A stretch of DNA of 64,000 nucleotides from Nitrospirota bacterium (GTDB taxonomy: Bacteria > Nitrospirota > Thermodesulfovibrionia > Thermodesulfovibrionales > SM23-35): NCBI GenBank assembly GCA_013388455.1, contig JACAFF010000005.1, forward strand, positions 82,179 through 146,178. Reading direction: 5' to 3'. The notes below the pieces were generated by a model that saw only the letters and a list, made by a program, of their open reading frames with translations, searched no databases and was not told the origin of the DNA. The translations under genes were made by a program, and so were the position numbers. How positions within the stretch are numbered: the first letter of the stretch is position 1; the number at the start of each line of letters is the position of its first letter. Positions 26,344 to 35,995 of the stretch are shown piece by piece.

Positions 26344-26850
26344 ATGCGTGTTTATATCTCAGAAAATGCATTTATTGACCTTTTACTCAGTTCTGCTGAG
26401 GTCTTTAAAAAGGAATGTCTTGGCTTTCTCCTCGGTTATAAGCTTGAAGATAGATTTATCATTGAACATGCTTTCAGTGCACAAACAGCAAACAGAAAAC
26501 ACAGGGGAGTAATATATAATCGAAAAAATCATAAGAAAATAGAACCTATTATTGCACGATTTAATAAGCTTCAACGAATTGGCGATTTCCATTCGCATAC
26601 ACAATTTGGTTCCACAAAAGGATTACCAATACCAAGTGAAGTAGATATTAAAAGCATGTCACCTGGTCACATCTACTTAATAATTGCCATTAATAATAAT
26701 GAAAAGACTCTCCAATGGGGTGAAAACAGGGATGGAACTATTTCTGGTTCTATTTCTGATTTCTTCTTTAAAATATCAGCGCATTATCTTAATGGTGAAA
26801 ATACTGTAAAAAGGGCAAAAATTCATTGTCCTTTTCCCCCTGGTTTCTAA
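26344..26850 (+). CDS. JAMM/MPN-domain (JAB1-type) metalloprotease-like protein
   Basis: A 168-residue single-domain protein with the JAMM zinc motif: Glu24 (KKECLGFLLG), His83 and His85 (GDFHSHT), Ser98 and Asp101 (PIPSEVD). The loop between the second His and the Ser is about five residues longer than in typical JAB proteins. Catalytic residues are all present, so isopeptidase/protease or related hydrolase activity is plausible. No ubiquitin-like or E1/E2-like gene is next to it. It begins 5 nt after usp and ends 7 nt before a flavoprotein gene. Confidence 0.72.
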   Translation: MRVYISENAFIDLLLSSAEVFKKECLGFLLGYKLEDRFIIEHAFSAQTANRKHRGVIYNRKNHKKIEPIIARFNKLQRIGDFHSHTQFGSTKGLPIPSEVDIKSMSPGHIYLIIAINNNEKTLQWGENRDGTISGSISDFFFKISAHYLNGENTVKRAKIHCPFPPGF

Positions 26851-26857
26851 GAAAAGT

Positions 26858-27949
26858 ATGGTCTTCAAAACAAAGGTGCTTGTTGTTGGTGGAGGTCCTG
26901 CAGGAGCTACTACAGCAAAGGTTCTATCTGAAAATGGATTAGAAGTCATTTTACTCGAAAAGAATTTCTCTTTCCAAAAACCTTGCGGTGGAGGTATGCC
27001 AGCAATTGCATTCAATGAATTCAATATCCCGGAGACAGCAATAAAGAAAAAGGTGGGGAAAATAAAGATTGTCTCCCCAAAAGGTGAAACTCTTGAAATT
27101 TCTCTGGGAGGTGAAAACCTTGCTATAGTTAAAAGAGGTGAATTTGACAATATCCTGCGGAAACAGGCAGAAAAATATGGAGCACGCGTTATAGAAGGAG
27201 AATTTATTTCACTTAAAGAAGAAAACCCTTACAGATCTGAAATAACAATAGGAGGGGTTCAATATCAGATTGAATCAGAATATTTGATAGCAGCAGATGG
27301 AATCAATTCAAAGGTAAGAAGATCAACCGGAATGAAACCGCCCTTATGTATGTATGCAATAGTTGAACACATAAAGGGATTACAGACTGAAAATTGTGAG
27401 TTCTGGTTTAGCGCCTCTCATGCTCCTAATTTTTATTCCTGGATATTTCCTGCTGCTGATGGAATATCTTTAGGGACTGGCTGTTTAGAACAAAAAAAGA
27501 TTAAAGTTTTTTTCGAAAGATTTAAGGAACGAACTGGTATTAAATATAAAGGCTCTGAAATGATATACAGAATACCTATCTGGAAAGGTGATGTATACAA
27601 TGTTGGTAAAGTTTTGTTTGTTGGCGATTCAGCCGGCCAGGTATTACCGCTAACTTACGAAGGTATATATTATGCAATGAAATCAGGTGAGCTTGCTGCC
27701 AGAGCAATTATAGAGGGTAGGGTTGAAAATTATAAGAAAATATGGAAATCTAAATTCTATAAGAGATTTGTTCTTATGGACAGGTTAAAATCATACTTTC
27801 TCAAAGACGATGCTTCAGCAGAAAGAATGTTTAAAATACATAAAGATGCCAAAATACAGAAGGCATCCTTAAAACTCTGGATTAATAAGGATTCAAGCAA
27901 AAGAAGCCTTCTGAGTTATATCAATCTTTTTGGAAAATTTTTGAGTTGA
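26858..27949 (+). CDS. Geranylgeranyl reductase-family FAD-dependent oxidoreductase
   Basis: A 363-residue flavoprotein. The FAD Rossmann motif VLVVGGGPAGATTAKVLSEN is at residues 6-25 and the second FAD motif is VLFVGDSAGQVLPLTYEGI near residue 250. The PCGGGMP sequence after the first beta-alpha unit is typical of geranylgeranyl reductase-family enzymes, which hydrogenate isoprenoid chains of quinones, lipids or chlorophyll. The C-terminus is basic and helical, consistent with membrane contact. The substrate here is unknown; reduced menaquinone or a lipid is a guess. Its stop overlaps the TTG start of the next gene by 4 nt. Confidence 0.8.
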   Translation: MVFKTKVLVVGGGPAGATTAKVLSENGLEVILLEKNFSFQKPCGGGMPAIAFNEFNIPETAIKKKVGKIKIVSPKGETLEISLGGENLAIVKRGEFDNILRKQAEKYGARVIEGEFISLKEENPYRSEITIGGVQYQIESEYLIAADGINSKVRRSTGMKPPLCMYAIVEHIKGLQTENCEFWFSASHAPNFYSWIFPAADGISLGTGCLEQKKIKVFFERFKERTGIKYKGSEMIYRIPIWKGDVYNVGKVLFVGDSAGQVLPLTYEGIYYAMKSGELAARAIIEGRVENYKKIWKSKFYKRFVLMDRLKSYFLKDDASAERMFKIHKDAKIQKASLKLWINKDSSKRSLLSYINLFGKFLS

Positions 27950-28695
27950 GTTTAAAAAGATTCTTTGCTTATTCATTTGCTCTCCATTCTCTAATCATAC
28001 TTGCCATAATCTTTTACATTCCTACAACAAAAACAAAAAAATTGCCGGAAGAATTCTTCACGAGGCTTGTGTCTCCGGATGAACTTTTAACATACACACC
28101 AATTATTCCTGTAACACCAGAAAAAAAGTCCCATCGTTTTCAACAACCTGCTCCTGAAATTCTAAAACCGATTACAAAAATGGTAGGGCCTTCTGAAACA
28201 CCTTATTCTTTAAAAAAGGAAAAACCTGCTGATAGCTTAGACCAATCTCAAACGGTTAAAGAACATTCAAGACCACTAAGCAAGGAAAAACTCTTTGATA
28301 AGAATATCATCGGAGATATTGCAAAGAGAGATACAAAAAAAGAAGAAATGGAAAATACTAAGAAAACCTTTACCTTTGATACAAAAGAATATAAATTCCT
28401 ACTCTACAATAAAAAATTAAAAGAAAGAATTGAAAGCATATGGGTCTATCCTCCAGATGCTGCAGCTAAAGGAATATATGGAGATCTTCTAATAAAATTC
28501 AGCATCAAAAAAAATGGTGGGTTAGAATCAATAGAAATCATAAGGACATCAGGACATAAAAACCTTGATGATGCTGCTTTAAAAGCGCTAAAAGATGGAG
28601 CACCATATTGGCCATTACCTGATGACTGGGGAATAGAAACCTATACAATAGTAGGTCATTTTATTTATACTATTTACGGATATTTTATCCGTTAA
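27946..28695 (+). CDS. TonB-like energy transducer protein
   Basis: A 249-residue protein starting at a TTG that overlaps the preceding stop (TTGA). It has one N-terminal membrane helix (about residues 9-25), a Pro/Lys-rich periplasmic linker (30-140), and a C-terminal TonB-type domain with YPPDAAAKGIYGDLLIKF and LDDAALKALKDG. TonB proteins span the periplasm and energise outer-membrane receptors. ExbB/ExbD genes are not nearby. Family members of this kind also occur as lone TonB_C proteins with uncertain partners. Confidence 0.8.
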   Translation: MSLKRFFAYSFALHSLIILAIIFYIPTTKTKKLPEEFFTRLVSPDELLTYTPIIPVTPEKKSHRFQQPAPEILKPITKMVGPSETPYSLKKEKPADSLDQSQTVKEHSRPLSKEKLFDKNIIGDIAKRDTKKEEMENTKKTFTFDTKEYKFLLYNKKLKERIESIWVYPPDAAAKGIYGDLLIKFSIKKNGGLESIEIIRTSGHKNLDDAALKALKDGAPYWPLPDDWGIETYTIVGHFIYTIYGYFIR

Positions 28696-28801
28696 CCTGA
28701 AAAATAAAGATATAGCGCAAAAATTTATTTAACTCTTCACAACATCTGCATTATATTTTAAACGCATTTTTCGGGTTAATTTTTTATTTATTTATATATT
28801 A

Positions 28802-29023
28802 ATGAAACCGAGATTATATCTGAAAGTTGGTGATATCGTCACACACCTGCGTTACAGTGTGTGGGGTGATGGTGAAGTTATCGAAGAAAAACATTCTTCT
28901 CTGCCTGGTGGAATTTGTATTGTTAAGGTGCTGTTTCAGGATGGAATCGAAAGAACTTTTATTAATGACCTCGATCATGAGTGTTGTTGTTATTATGCTG
29001 GTCTGAGAATCACAAGATTTTAA
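28802..29023 (+). CDS. DUF3553-like small protein
   Basis: A 73-residue protein with a small SH3-like beta pattern: KVGDIVTHLRYSVWGDGEVI then VKVLFQDGIERTF. This resembles DUF3553, a domain found alone or at the C-terminus of some UvrD-like helicases. The C-terminal part has a Cys cluster (HECCCYYAG). No Shine-Dalgarno is present. A TATATT directly abuts the start and is too close to be a clear promoter. Function unknown. Confidence 0.65.
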   Translation: MKPRLYLKVGDIVTHLRYSVWGDGEVIEEKHSSLPGGICIVKVLFQDGIERTFINDLDHECCCYYAGLRITRF

Positions 29024-29071
29024 GAATAAGGTTAAGTATTTAACGTAACACATCATTTTAATTTAATTTTC

Positions 29072-29100
29072 TTGACAAATTTCTCCACTAATGGTTAAAT
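29072..29100 (+). promoter_or_regulatory. Promoter of the response-regulator/HD-GYP operon; predicted leaderless
   Basis: -35 TTGACA (29072-29077), 17-bp spacer, -10 TTAAAT (29095-29100). The -10 ends 7 nt before the ATG at 29108, so transcription should begin at or next to the start codon. No Shine-Dalgarno lies upstream. Confidence 0.6.
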
Positions 29101-29107
29101 TTTTTTA

Positions 29108-30112
29108 ATGAGTTCTTTTACTTGTCTTATTGAAAAGGAGAGACCATCTATCCTGGTAGTGGATGATGTTTCATCCAATCTTGAACTTCTTGAAGCTATC
29201 TTCATAAAAGAAGGATTCAAAGTTTACACAGCACTCGGTGCTTCTGAAGCTATAGAAATATTTATAAATCAAGGGATTGACATTGCAGTGCTCGATGTTA
29301 TGATGCCAGGGATAGATGGTTTCGAACTATGTAGCAGACTTAAAAATATTTCTGGTAAAAGATTTTTCCCCATTATATTATTAACAGCTCTTTCTGATAA
29401 GAAAAGCCGGATAAAAGGTATTGAATCAGGCGCAGATGATTTTATCAGTAAACCTTTTGATACAACAGAACTTGTAATAAAGATAAAATCTTTATTGAAA
29501 TTAAAGAGCCTCCAGGAAGAACTTGACCACTCAGAGAATATTATTTTGACTCTTGCTGTTGCTATGGAAGCAAGAGATCCTTATACACAGGGGCATTCAA
29601 CAAGAGTCAGTAAACTCTCAGTTGAATTTGTTTCATTTCTTGGATTTCCCGAAAAAGACAAAGAGCTTATTAAAAAAGCTGGTATACTTCATGATATAGG
29701 CAAGATCTGCTTGAGTGAATCTCTACTACGTAAACCTGGTCCTTTATCTGTAGAAGAGGTTGAAGCCATAAAAAGACATACAATTTTAGGTGAAGAGCTT
29801 TGCAGACCTCTTGTTTCAATGAAAAAAATACTACCGGCAATAAGACATCATCATGAGAGATGGGATGGAAAAGGTTTTCCTGATAGACTTGCTGGACAGG
29901 AAATACCCTTAATGGCGAGGATATTATCAATTGTTGATACCTTTGATGCCATGGTCTCTGTACGACCATATCGTGGCAGGAAATCACCAAAAGCAGCCCT
30001 GCAGACAATAAAAGATGAAAAACATCTTGGACAATGGGACACAGAACTTCTTAAGTATTTTTTTGAAATGATGGATTCCTTGATTGAAAAAGGATATAGA
30101 TTCGATGGTTAA
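29108..30112 (+). CDS. Response regulator with HD-GYP domain (c-di-GMP phosphodiesterase)
   Basis: A 334-residue protein: receiver domain (about 15-130) with phospho-Asp in AVLDVMMPG and Lys in ISKPFD, then an HD-GYP domain (about 150-330). Metal ligands are present: [24 protein letters not shown] (GFP instead of GYP) and IVDTFDAM. Such proteins hydrolyse c-di-GMP under phosphorylation control. The next gene, a hybrid kinase, starts inside its last codons, which makes it the probable cognate partner. It heads a run of six tightly packed genes ending with nfi. Confidence 0.9.
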   Translation: MSSFTCLIEKERPSILVVDDVSSNLELLEAIFIKEGFKVYTALGASEAIEIFINQGIDIAVLDVMMPGIDGFELCSRLKNISGKRFFPIILLTALSDKKSRIKGIESGADDFISKPFDTTELVIKIKSLLKLKSLQEELDHSENIILTLAVAMEARDPYTQGHSTRVSKLSVEFVSFLGFPEKDKELIKKAGILHDIGKICLSESLLRKPGPLSVEEVEAIKRHTILGEELCRPLVSMKKILPAIRHHHERWDGKGFPDRLAGQEIPLMARILSIVDTFDAMVSVRPYRGRKSPKAALQTIKDEKHLGQWDTELLKYFFEMMDSLIEKGYRFDG

Positions 30113-33100
30113 ATTAGCAATAATAGGAGGTAATATAGGGGCAAGCGCCTTAATTTCGCTAATTCGTGGTGAACCTAACGCAGAAATCGTAGGAATATAC
30201 GAAAAGAATAAGGAGTCACCAGGTGTAATTCTTGCCAACAAATGGGACATTCCCGTATTTGATGATATCAAATCCATTTTATCCATAAATCCTGAAATAG
30301 TCATTAATATATCGGGAGATGTTAAACTCAGCAAAGAAATACGTGAACTTTCCGGGTACAAAATAGAGGTAATTGAAGGGGTTGGAGCACGTCTTATCTG
30401 GGAGATCATAGAGAAACAGAAAAAAGCACGAATCGAGATTCAAAAAACGATAGAGAATCTTAATGCGGTTACCAACCTGATTTCAAGGTTAGGTTTATCT
30501 GATAATAATTATTTTTTCCTTCAAAAAATCCTTGACAATGCCCTACAGTTAATAGAAGCACCGGCAGGAAGCATAGTCCTGTATCAAAATGGCACAATAA
30601 ATTTAATTGCATCAAAAGGACTCAGCAAAAAGTTTAATGAAATTAAATCATGGACTGTATTGCCAGGAGGTCTGACGGATGAGATTTTAAGAAATAAAAA
30701 ACCTGTATCTATTTATGATACCTTGAAAGATGATTTCACGAAAAATAATCCTGCATTGATTAGCGAAAAGATACGAGCAGTGTATGCATGTCCTATTATA
30801 CTGAGGGAAAAAGTCATTGGCATAATCTATATAGATGATTTCAAACCCAGACGATTCACTGACAGACAACAATCTATTCTAAATATCTTAGCTGGCCTTG
30901 CTGGCGTTTCTGTTGATAAAAATAGCATGGTGCAGGATTTGCAGAAGGCTGTCACTGAGAGAACGAAGGAACTGGAAGAACTAAAAGGTAATCTTGAGAA
31001 AAAGGTAATTGATCGAACCGAAGAACTTGAAAAAATCAACAAACAGCTTGAATATGCAAATCAGATTAAGAGCAGATTTATAGCAAACATGAGCCATGAA
31101 CTAAGGACGCCGTTAAATTCAATTCTCGGATTTTCAGATGTAATTCTCGATAGAACATTTGGAGAACTTACTGAAACACAGGAACGTTATATAAAAAATA
31201 TTCATATGTCCGGGAAACATCTTCTTGAACTCATAAATAATATCCTCGATATCTCCAAAATAGAAGCTGGCAAATGTGAAATGATATATGAGACTTTTCC
31301 AGTTGATGAAGTGCTTTACGAGGTTATTAATATTATGAATCCACTTGCAGAAAACAAATTTATAGAAATAACGCTATCAATTGGTGAAGACATTAATACA
31401 ATAACAGCTGATAGAGTAAAATTGAAACAAATCCTCTATAATCTTATTTCGAATGCGATTAAATTCACACCTGAGGGAGGTATGATCAGTGTATCTGTAA
31501 CGAAAGAACAGAATACAAATGGACGCATACAGGGTGCACCTGCTGCTCTCGAGTTCATAAGGTTTTCAGTAAAGGATACAGGTATTGGGATAAGCCCTGA
31601 AGATAGAGAAAAGATCTTCGATGAGTTCGGACAGGCAAATTCAACATTCGCTAAGAAACTCGGCGGCGTGGGACTTGGACTTGCGCTCACGAAAAAACTT
31701 GTTGAACTACATGGAGGCACCATCAGTGTTGAAAGCAGACTTGGTGAAGGCAGTAATTTCAGCTTTATCATTCCTATTACATCTCCTGTTGCGTCAATAG
31801 ATATACAACCTGTCGAAGCAATAAACCTGAACTTCCCATGGATGAAACAAGAAGCACCACTTATCCTTATTGTTGAAGATGATTTCTCAACCTCAGAACT
31901 CTTAACCCTGCACCTCACTCAGGCAGGATATAAAATAGCACATGCGTTCGACGGCGAAGAAGCGATTGAGAAGGCAAGAAAATTACAGCCTTTTGCTATA
32001 ACACTGGATGTACTGTTACCTAAAAAAGACGGATGGGAGGTCTTACAGGAACTTAAAAGTGACCCACTAACTTCAGATATTCCAGTAATAATTCATTCTA
32101 TTGTTGATAATAAAGACCTCGCTTTTGCACTTGGTGCAACAGATTACCTTATAAAACCTTTAGATAAAGACGTCCTTATTTCGAAGCTTGAGGAGATAAA
32201 CGTTTCTAAAGGCAAAAAGGTCCTTCCTCTTTCTGTTCTCATTATAGAATCAGAAGACGAAGTAACAAACTATATTAAAGAAGTTTTTGAGCCTCAAGGC
32301 TTTTTAATTTATACAGCATCAAATGGCAAAAGAGGCGTTGAGTTGGCTACAGCATTAAGACCTGCGGTTATACTCCTTGATTTCAGTCTGCCTGACAAAT
32401 TAAGTTTCGATGTTGTTAATGAAATAAAAGAAAATCCTTCTACTAAGGATATCCCTATATTTATACTAACTGAGAGGGATATATCTGTCGAGGACAGAAT
32501 TTCACTTGTTGGAAAGATAGAGAGGATTGTTCAGAAATATGCCTTTGATACAAAAGAACTTGTAGGACACATAAAAGAACTTGAGATACTCTATCCGAGA
32601 AGGGCTGGCCTGATAGACGGCTTGACTGGAGTATTCAGCCACAGATATTTCCAAATAAGGCTTGCACAGGAAGTGGAAAGAGCAACGAGATATAAATTAC
32701 CTTTGAACCTGCTTATTCTCGATCTCGATTTCTTTGACCATTATGTGAAAAAATATGGAGAGTATTATAGCAATCTTGCACTTAAAAAGGTGGCTGAACT
32801 TCTTAGAAAAAATATAAGGGGTTCTGATGTTGTCGTCCGCTATGGTGCAGATTCTTTTGCAATTATACTTCCCAACACAGTTGTTTCAGCAGCTCTTTCC
32901 ATGGGCAACAGATTTAATGCCATTATAAAAAATTACCCCTTTGTTTTTGAAGATTCACAACCCAAAGGACATCTAACAGCAAGTATTGGTATTACTTTTA
33001 TCGATGGGCAGACAACTGAAGAACTAATTTTAAATGCCGAAAAAGCCCTTGCACGCGCTTTTAATAAAGGCGGAGACAGGGTCGAGGTGTATTCTAAAGA

Positions 33101-33134
33101 GCAGGATGAAAAAGAAAAGGTCGAGCAATACTGA
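30105..33134 (+). CDS. Hybrid histidine kinase: Rossmann-GAF-HisKA-HATPase-REC-REC-GGDEF(degenerate)
   Basis: A 1009-residue soluble sensor. Order: Rossmann-like domain with [12 protein letters not shown] (1-115), GAF (about 135-270), coiled coil (275-325), HisKA with phospho-His331 ([10 protein letters not shown]), HATPase (to about 560), receiver 1 (Asp635, [10 protein letters not shown]), receiver 2 (Asp759, LLDFSLPDK), and GGDEF (about 835-1000). The GGDEF signature reads GADSF (914-918), so cyclase activity is doubtful. Receiver 2 lacks the usual acidic pair (ES for DD). No membrane helices. The ATG at 30105 follows AAGGA and overlaps the previous gene by 8 nt; a TTG at 30084 is in frame but less likely. 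Confidence 0.88.
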   Translation: MVKLAIIGGNIGASALISLIRGEPNAEIVGIYEKNKESPGVILANKWDIPVFDDIKSILSINPEIVINISGDVKLSKEIRELSGYKIEVIEGVGARLIWEIIEKQKKARIEIQKTIENLNAVTNLISRLGLSDNNYFFLQKILDNALQLIEAPAGSIVLYQNGTINLIASKGLSKKFNEIKSWTVLPGGLTDEILRNKKPVSIYDTLKDDFTKNNPALISEKIRAVYACPIILREKVIGIIYIDDFKPRRFTDRQQSILNILAGLAGVSVDKNSMVQDLQKAVTERTKELEELKGNLEKKVIDRTEELEKINKQLEYANQIKSRFIANMSHELRTPLNSILGFSDVILDRTFGELTETQERYIKNIHMSGKHLLELINNILDISKIEAGKCEMIYETFPVDEVLYEVINIMNPLAENKFIEITLSIGEDINTITADRVKLKQILYNLISNAIKFTPEGGMISVSVTKEQNTNGRIQGAPAALEFIRFSVKDTGIGISPEDREKIFDEFGQANSTFAKKLGGVGLGLALTKKLVELHGGTISVESRLGEGSNFSFIIPITSPVASIDIQPVEAINLNFPWMKQEAPLILIVEDDFSTSELLTLHLTQAGYKIAHAFDGEEAIEKARKLQPFAITLDVLLPKKDGWEVLQELKSDPLTSDIPVIIHSIVDNKDLAFALGATDYLIKPLDKDVLISKLEEINVSKGKKVLPLSVLIIESEDEVTNYIKEVFEPQGFLIYTASNGKRGVELATALRPAVILLDFSLPDKLSFDVVNEIKENPSTKDIPIFILTERDISVEDRISLVGKIERIVQKYAFDTKELVGHIKELEILYPRRAGLIDGLTGVFSHRYFQIRLAQEVERATRYKLPLNLLILDLDFFDHYVKKYGEYYSNLALKKVAELLRKNIRGSDVVVRYGADSFAIILPNTVVSAALSMGNRFNAIIKNYPFVFEDSQPKGHLTASIGITFIDGQTTEELILNAEKALARAFNKGGDRVEVYSKEQDEKEKVEQY

Positions 33135-33621
33135 TGTTTACTACGATAAATTTGAAAGCCCTGTAGGTACACTTTATCTTATTTTTAATGGAAAAAATCT
33201 CATAGGCATTGAATTCCAGAAACCCAAACAATCAATGAGAAAATCTAATGCCCCATATCAAATAAAAAAAGAGCTTAAGGAATATTTTTGCCAGGGCAAT
33301 GAAGAATTTACACAGAGGATAACTTTTTTAACCGGTTCAGAGTTTGATCGAAAGGTATGGCTCGCTCTAAAAAACATTCCCTATGGAGAAACGAGAACCT
33401 ACAAATGGCTTGCTGAAAAGATAGGAAAACCAACCGCATCACGTGCAGTTGGTCAGTCTTTAAGCAGAAATCCCCTCCCTATAATTCTTCCCTGCCACCG
33501 TATAATAGAATCTGACGGTTCAATAGGCGGGTATTCAGCAGGAGTTGATATAAAAAGGAGATTGCTGGATATTGAGTATTATGTGAAGCTTGCCAAAATG
33601 GAGAGTAGTGCTGATGGATGA
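33106..33621 (+). CDS. ogt: Methylated-DNA--protein-cysteine methyltransferase
   Basis: A 171-residue suicide enzyme removing methyl groups from O6-methylguanine. The active site PCHRII is present with the helix-turn-helix [20 protein letters not shown] and the Arg finger region ASRAVGQSL. The N-terminal domain starts [14 protein letters not shown]. The ATG at 33106 lies inside the end of the hybrid kinase gene (29 nt overlap), so translation is likely coupled; a longer frame back to 33034 would lie wholly in the kinase gene and is rejected. It overlaps cutA by 8 nt. Confidence 0.93.
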   Translation: MKKKRSSNTDVYYDKFESPVGTLYLIFNGKNLIGIEFQKPKQSMRKSNAPYQIKKELKEYFCQGNEEFTQRITFLTGSEFDRKVWLALKNIPYGETRTYKWLAEKIGKPTASRAVGQSLSRNPLPIILPCHRIIESDGSIGGYSAGVDIKRRLLDIEYYVKLAKMESSADG

Positions 33622-33928
33622 ACTTCTTATCTTCATAACTGCTTCAAATCAGGATGAAGCTGTGAAAATTGCGAAAGAGCTAATCGGAAATAAACTTGCA
33701 GGTTGTGTGAATATTATAAAAGATATTCGCTCTATTTACAGGTGGGAGGGGAAAATTCAGGACGATTCTGAAGTATTGATGATAGCAAAGACTCAAAAGC
33801 ATATTTTTGATTCACTCGTTAAAAAGGTTAAAGAACTTCATAGTTATACAGTTCCAGAGATCATTGCGATTCCAATTATTGCAGGGTCTGAGGATTATCT
33901 GAAGTGGTTAAAGGATGTAACTGACTAA
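33614..33928 (+). CDS. cutA: CutA-like divalent-cation tolerance protein
   Basis: A 104-residue PII-like ferredoxin-fold protein that forms trimers. Family sequence is seen: FITASNQDEAVKIAKELI, LAGCVNIIKDIRSIYRWEGK, and TVPEIIAIPI. CutA proteins have been linked to copper tolerance, but their true role is unclear. The ATG at 33614 has GGAG at 9 nt; eight more upstream residues in the same frame are unlikely. It overlaps ogt by 8 nt and the nitrilase follows after 9 nt. Confidence 0.92.
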   Translation: MDELLIFITASNQDEAVKIAKELIGNKLAGCVNIIKDIRSIYRWEGKIQDDSEVLMIAKTQKHIFDSLVKKVKELHSYTVPEIIAIPIIAGSEDYLKWLKDVTD

Positions 33929-33937
33929 TAAATTTAT

Positions 33938-34729
33938 ATGAAAGCTGGCTTTTTTCAATTTGATCCTGTATTTGGTAAAAAAGATAAAAATATACAAAAG
34001 GTTTTTTTATTTACAAAAGATGCTGACATTGATCTTCTTGTTCTCCCAGAGTTTTTTGCAACAGGATACCAGTTTATTTCAAAAGATGAGGTTGCAGAGC
34101 TTTCAGAGAATATACCTGATGGTGTAACAACAGAAAGCCTTTTACAACTTTCACATCAAAAAGGATTTTATATTATTGCAGGACTACCTGAAAAAAAAGG
34201 AGATAAATTTTTTAACAGTGCAATTTTTACAGGGCCAGATGGGTTTATAGGGGTTTATCGTAAAACACATCTCTTTTTTGAAGAAAAACTCTTTTTTGAA
34301 CCTGGGGATACCGGCTTTAAGGTATGGGATACGGAGATAGGAAGAATCGGCATAATGATCTGTTTTGACTGGTTTTTCCCTGAATCAATGAGAACCCTTG
34401 CAATTATAGGCGCGGATATAGTAGCACACCCCTCGAATCTTATTTTACCATTTTGTCCGACTGCCATGCCTATCAGATGTCTTGAAAACAGAGTCTATTC
34501 AATTACCTCAAACAGGATCGGTATAGAAAGCAGGAAAAGTGGACAGACACTTAAATTCATCGGGCAGAGCCTTATTGTTACACCGGAAGGAAAAATTCTT
34601 GTCAAAGCATCAGAAAATCAGGAAGTCTTATTAAGTGCAGAAATTGACCATAAGCTGGCAAGAGATAAGGCACTGAATCCTTTCAACAATCTATTTGAAG
34701 ACAGAAGACCCAAATTATATAAAAATTGA
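33938..34729 (+). CDS. Carbon-nitrogen hydrolase (nitrilase superfamily)
   Basis: A 263-residue cytoplasmic amidase-type enzyme with the complete Glu-Lys-Cys triad: Glu38 (VLPEFFATG), Lys109 (VYRKTHLF), Cys142 (IMICFDWFFPE). Length fits single-domain members such as omega-amidase, N-carbamoylputrescine amidase or deaminated glutathione amidase. The sequence does not decide between them. It stands between cutA and nfi in the same operon, so a damage-clearing amidase is a reasonable but unproven idea. Confidence 0.88.
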   Translation: MKAGFFQFDPVFGKKDKNIQKVFLFTKDADIDLLVLPEFFATGYQFISKDEVAELSENIPDGVTTESLLQLSHQKGFYIIAGLPEKKGDKFFNSAIFTGPDGFIGVYRKTHLFFEEKLFFEPGDTGFKVWDTEIGRIGIMICFDWFFPESMRTLAIIGADIVAHPSNLILPFCPTAMPIRCLENRVYSITSNRIGIESRKSGQTLKFIGQSLIVTPEGKILVKASENQEVLLSAEIDHKLARDKALNPFNNLFEDRRPKLYKN

Positions 34730-34761
34730 TCTTCTTCTGAAAGAGTTTCGAACAGCCTGAA

Positions 34762-35472
34762 ATGAAAGGATTTAAATACTATAACGGCCAGAAATCATTC
34801 AGTTGGCCAAAAAATATTCAAGAAGCTAAAAATATACAGATAGCACTTAGAGATAAAGTAAAAATTACTCCCTTAAGAAAAAAGCCTGAATTCGTTGCAG
34901 GAGTTGACGCAGCTTTTATTAATGATATGGTTATCGGTGTTGCCTGTGTTTTTAAATTCCCACAGCTTCTTCCAGTTGAAGATAAATTCATAATTGATAA
35001 GTTGATATTTCCTTATATCCCGGGGTTTCTTTCATTCAGAGAAGGACCCGCGATTATAGATGTTCTTAAAAGTCTAAAGACACAGCCTGATGTAGTAATC
35101 TTTGATGGTCAGGGAATTGCACACCCTAAAGGTCTGGGTATTGCATCCCATATTGGAGTTCTTCTTGATATGCCTTCTGTAGGATGTGCAAAGTCTAAAT
35201 TAATTGGTTACTATAAAGAACCAGGGCAGACAAAGGGCGATTTATCTCTTCTGATGTTCAAAGGAGAGATTAAAGGAGCAGTCCTCAGAACGAGAGATAA
35301 TGTAAACCCTGTATTTGTCTCTCCTGGGCACAGAGTTGATTTAAATACATCAATTAAAATAGTTCTCGAATGCACAGGAGAATTTAGGATACCTGAACCT
35401 TTGAGAAGAGCGGATATTTTATCGAAAAGAATTAAAAATGAGAGGGGACTAAGGGGGGATATATCGAGTTAA
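34762..35472 (+). CDS. nfi: Endonuclease V (deoxyinosine-specific)
   Basis: A 236-residue nuclease cutting the second bond 3' of deoxyinosine, repairing deaminated adenine. Family motifs: FVAGVDAAF with the first catalytic Asp, PYIPGFLSFREGPA with the PYIP wedge and the Glu, and VIFDGQGIAHPKGLGIASHIG with the second Asp. The N-terminus carries about 30 extra residues. It is the last gene of the run that begins with the HD-GYP regulator. It converges on a small gene with 10 nt between stops. Confidence 0.94.
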   Translation: MKGFKYYNGQKSFSWPKNIQEAKNIQIALRDKVKITPLRKKPEFVAGVDAAFINDMVIGVACVFKFPQLLPVEDKFIIDKLIFPYIPGFLSFREGPAIIDVLKSLKTQPDVVIFDGQGIAHPKGLGIASHIGVLLDMPSVGCAKSKLIGYYKEPGQTKGDLSLLMFKGEIKGAVLRTRDNVNPVFVSPGHRVDLNTSIKIVLECTGEFRIPEPLRRADILSKRIKNERGLRGDISS

Positions 35473-35482
35473 ATAATTTGTT

Positions 35483-35824
35483 TCAGCATGTCAAATGTAA
35501 TGCTGCCACTACTTTTCTATTCTTTTGTAGCTTATTGAACAATTCAACCGCCTTTGTCGTTCGTTCGATATATACTTTAATGCCTTTTGATTCGAGGTAT
35601 GATATTGTTTCTTCCGGGACTACCATAACTCCTGAATAACCTGTACCAATTATAAGCACTTCAGGTCTTGAATTGACTACCTCTGTTAGATCAGCAATCT
35701 GAAGCTTGTGGCCTTCCTTCCTCCACCATGATGAATCGACCTTATCCGGATAGATAATTACATCTGACTTATACTGTCTACCATCAATCGTTATTTTGCC
35801 AAATGAATAATTTTCGATATTCAT
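35483..35824 (-). CDS. Mth938-like domain protein (DUF498)
   Basis: A 113-residue single-domain protein of the Mth938/DUF498 (AAMDC, NDUFAF3-like) family: IENYSFGKITIDG at the start, WWRKEGHKLQIADL, and LIIGTGYSGVMVVPEE, then KAVELFNKL and VVAALHLTC at the end. The ATG at 35824 is chosen because the further open frame up to 36004 has AT-rich, low-complexity sequence unlike the family. Function is unknown in bacteria; eukaryotic relatives assist complex I assembly. Confidence 0.85.
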   Translation of the reverse strand: MNIENYSFGKITIDGRQYKSDVIIYPDKVDSSWWRKEGHKLQIADLTEVVNSRPEVLIIGTGYSGVMVVPEETISYLESKGIKVYIERTTKAVELFNKLQKNRKVVAALHLTC

Positions 35825-35995
35825 ATTTTTCCTTATATTATAAACAATAACAGCCTGATATAGCTTGTATTTGTAATTTTTTATAATTTTATTTATAGTA
35901 TTTTTAATAAATAATGCCTTTATATTATTTAAACTAATATCCATGATTGAAGCTGAAAAAAAGGAAGATTTAACAGTAAAACTCTGGAGGCAAAA

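Noticed and set aside
28780..28802. TATATT as a promoter for the DUF3553-like gene
   Set aside because: The box is 1 nt from the ATG, which is too close even for a leaderless transcript; the region is just AT-rich.
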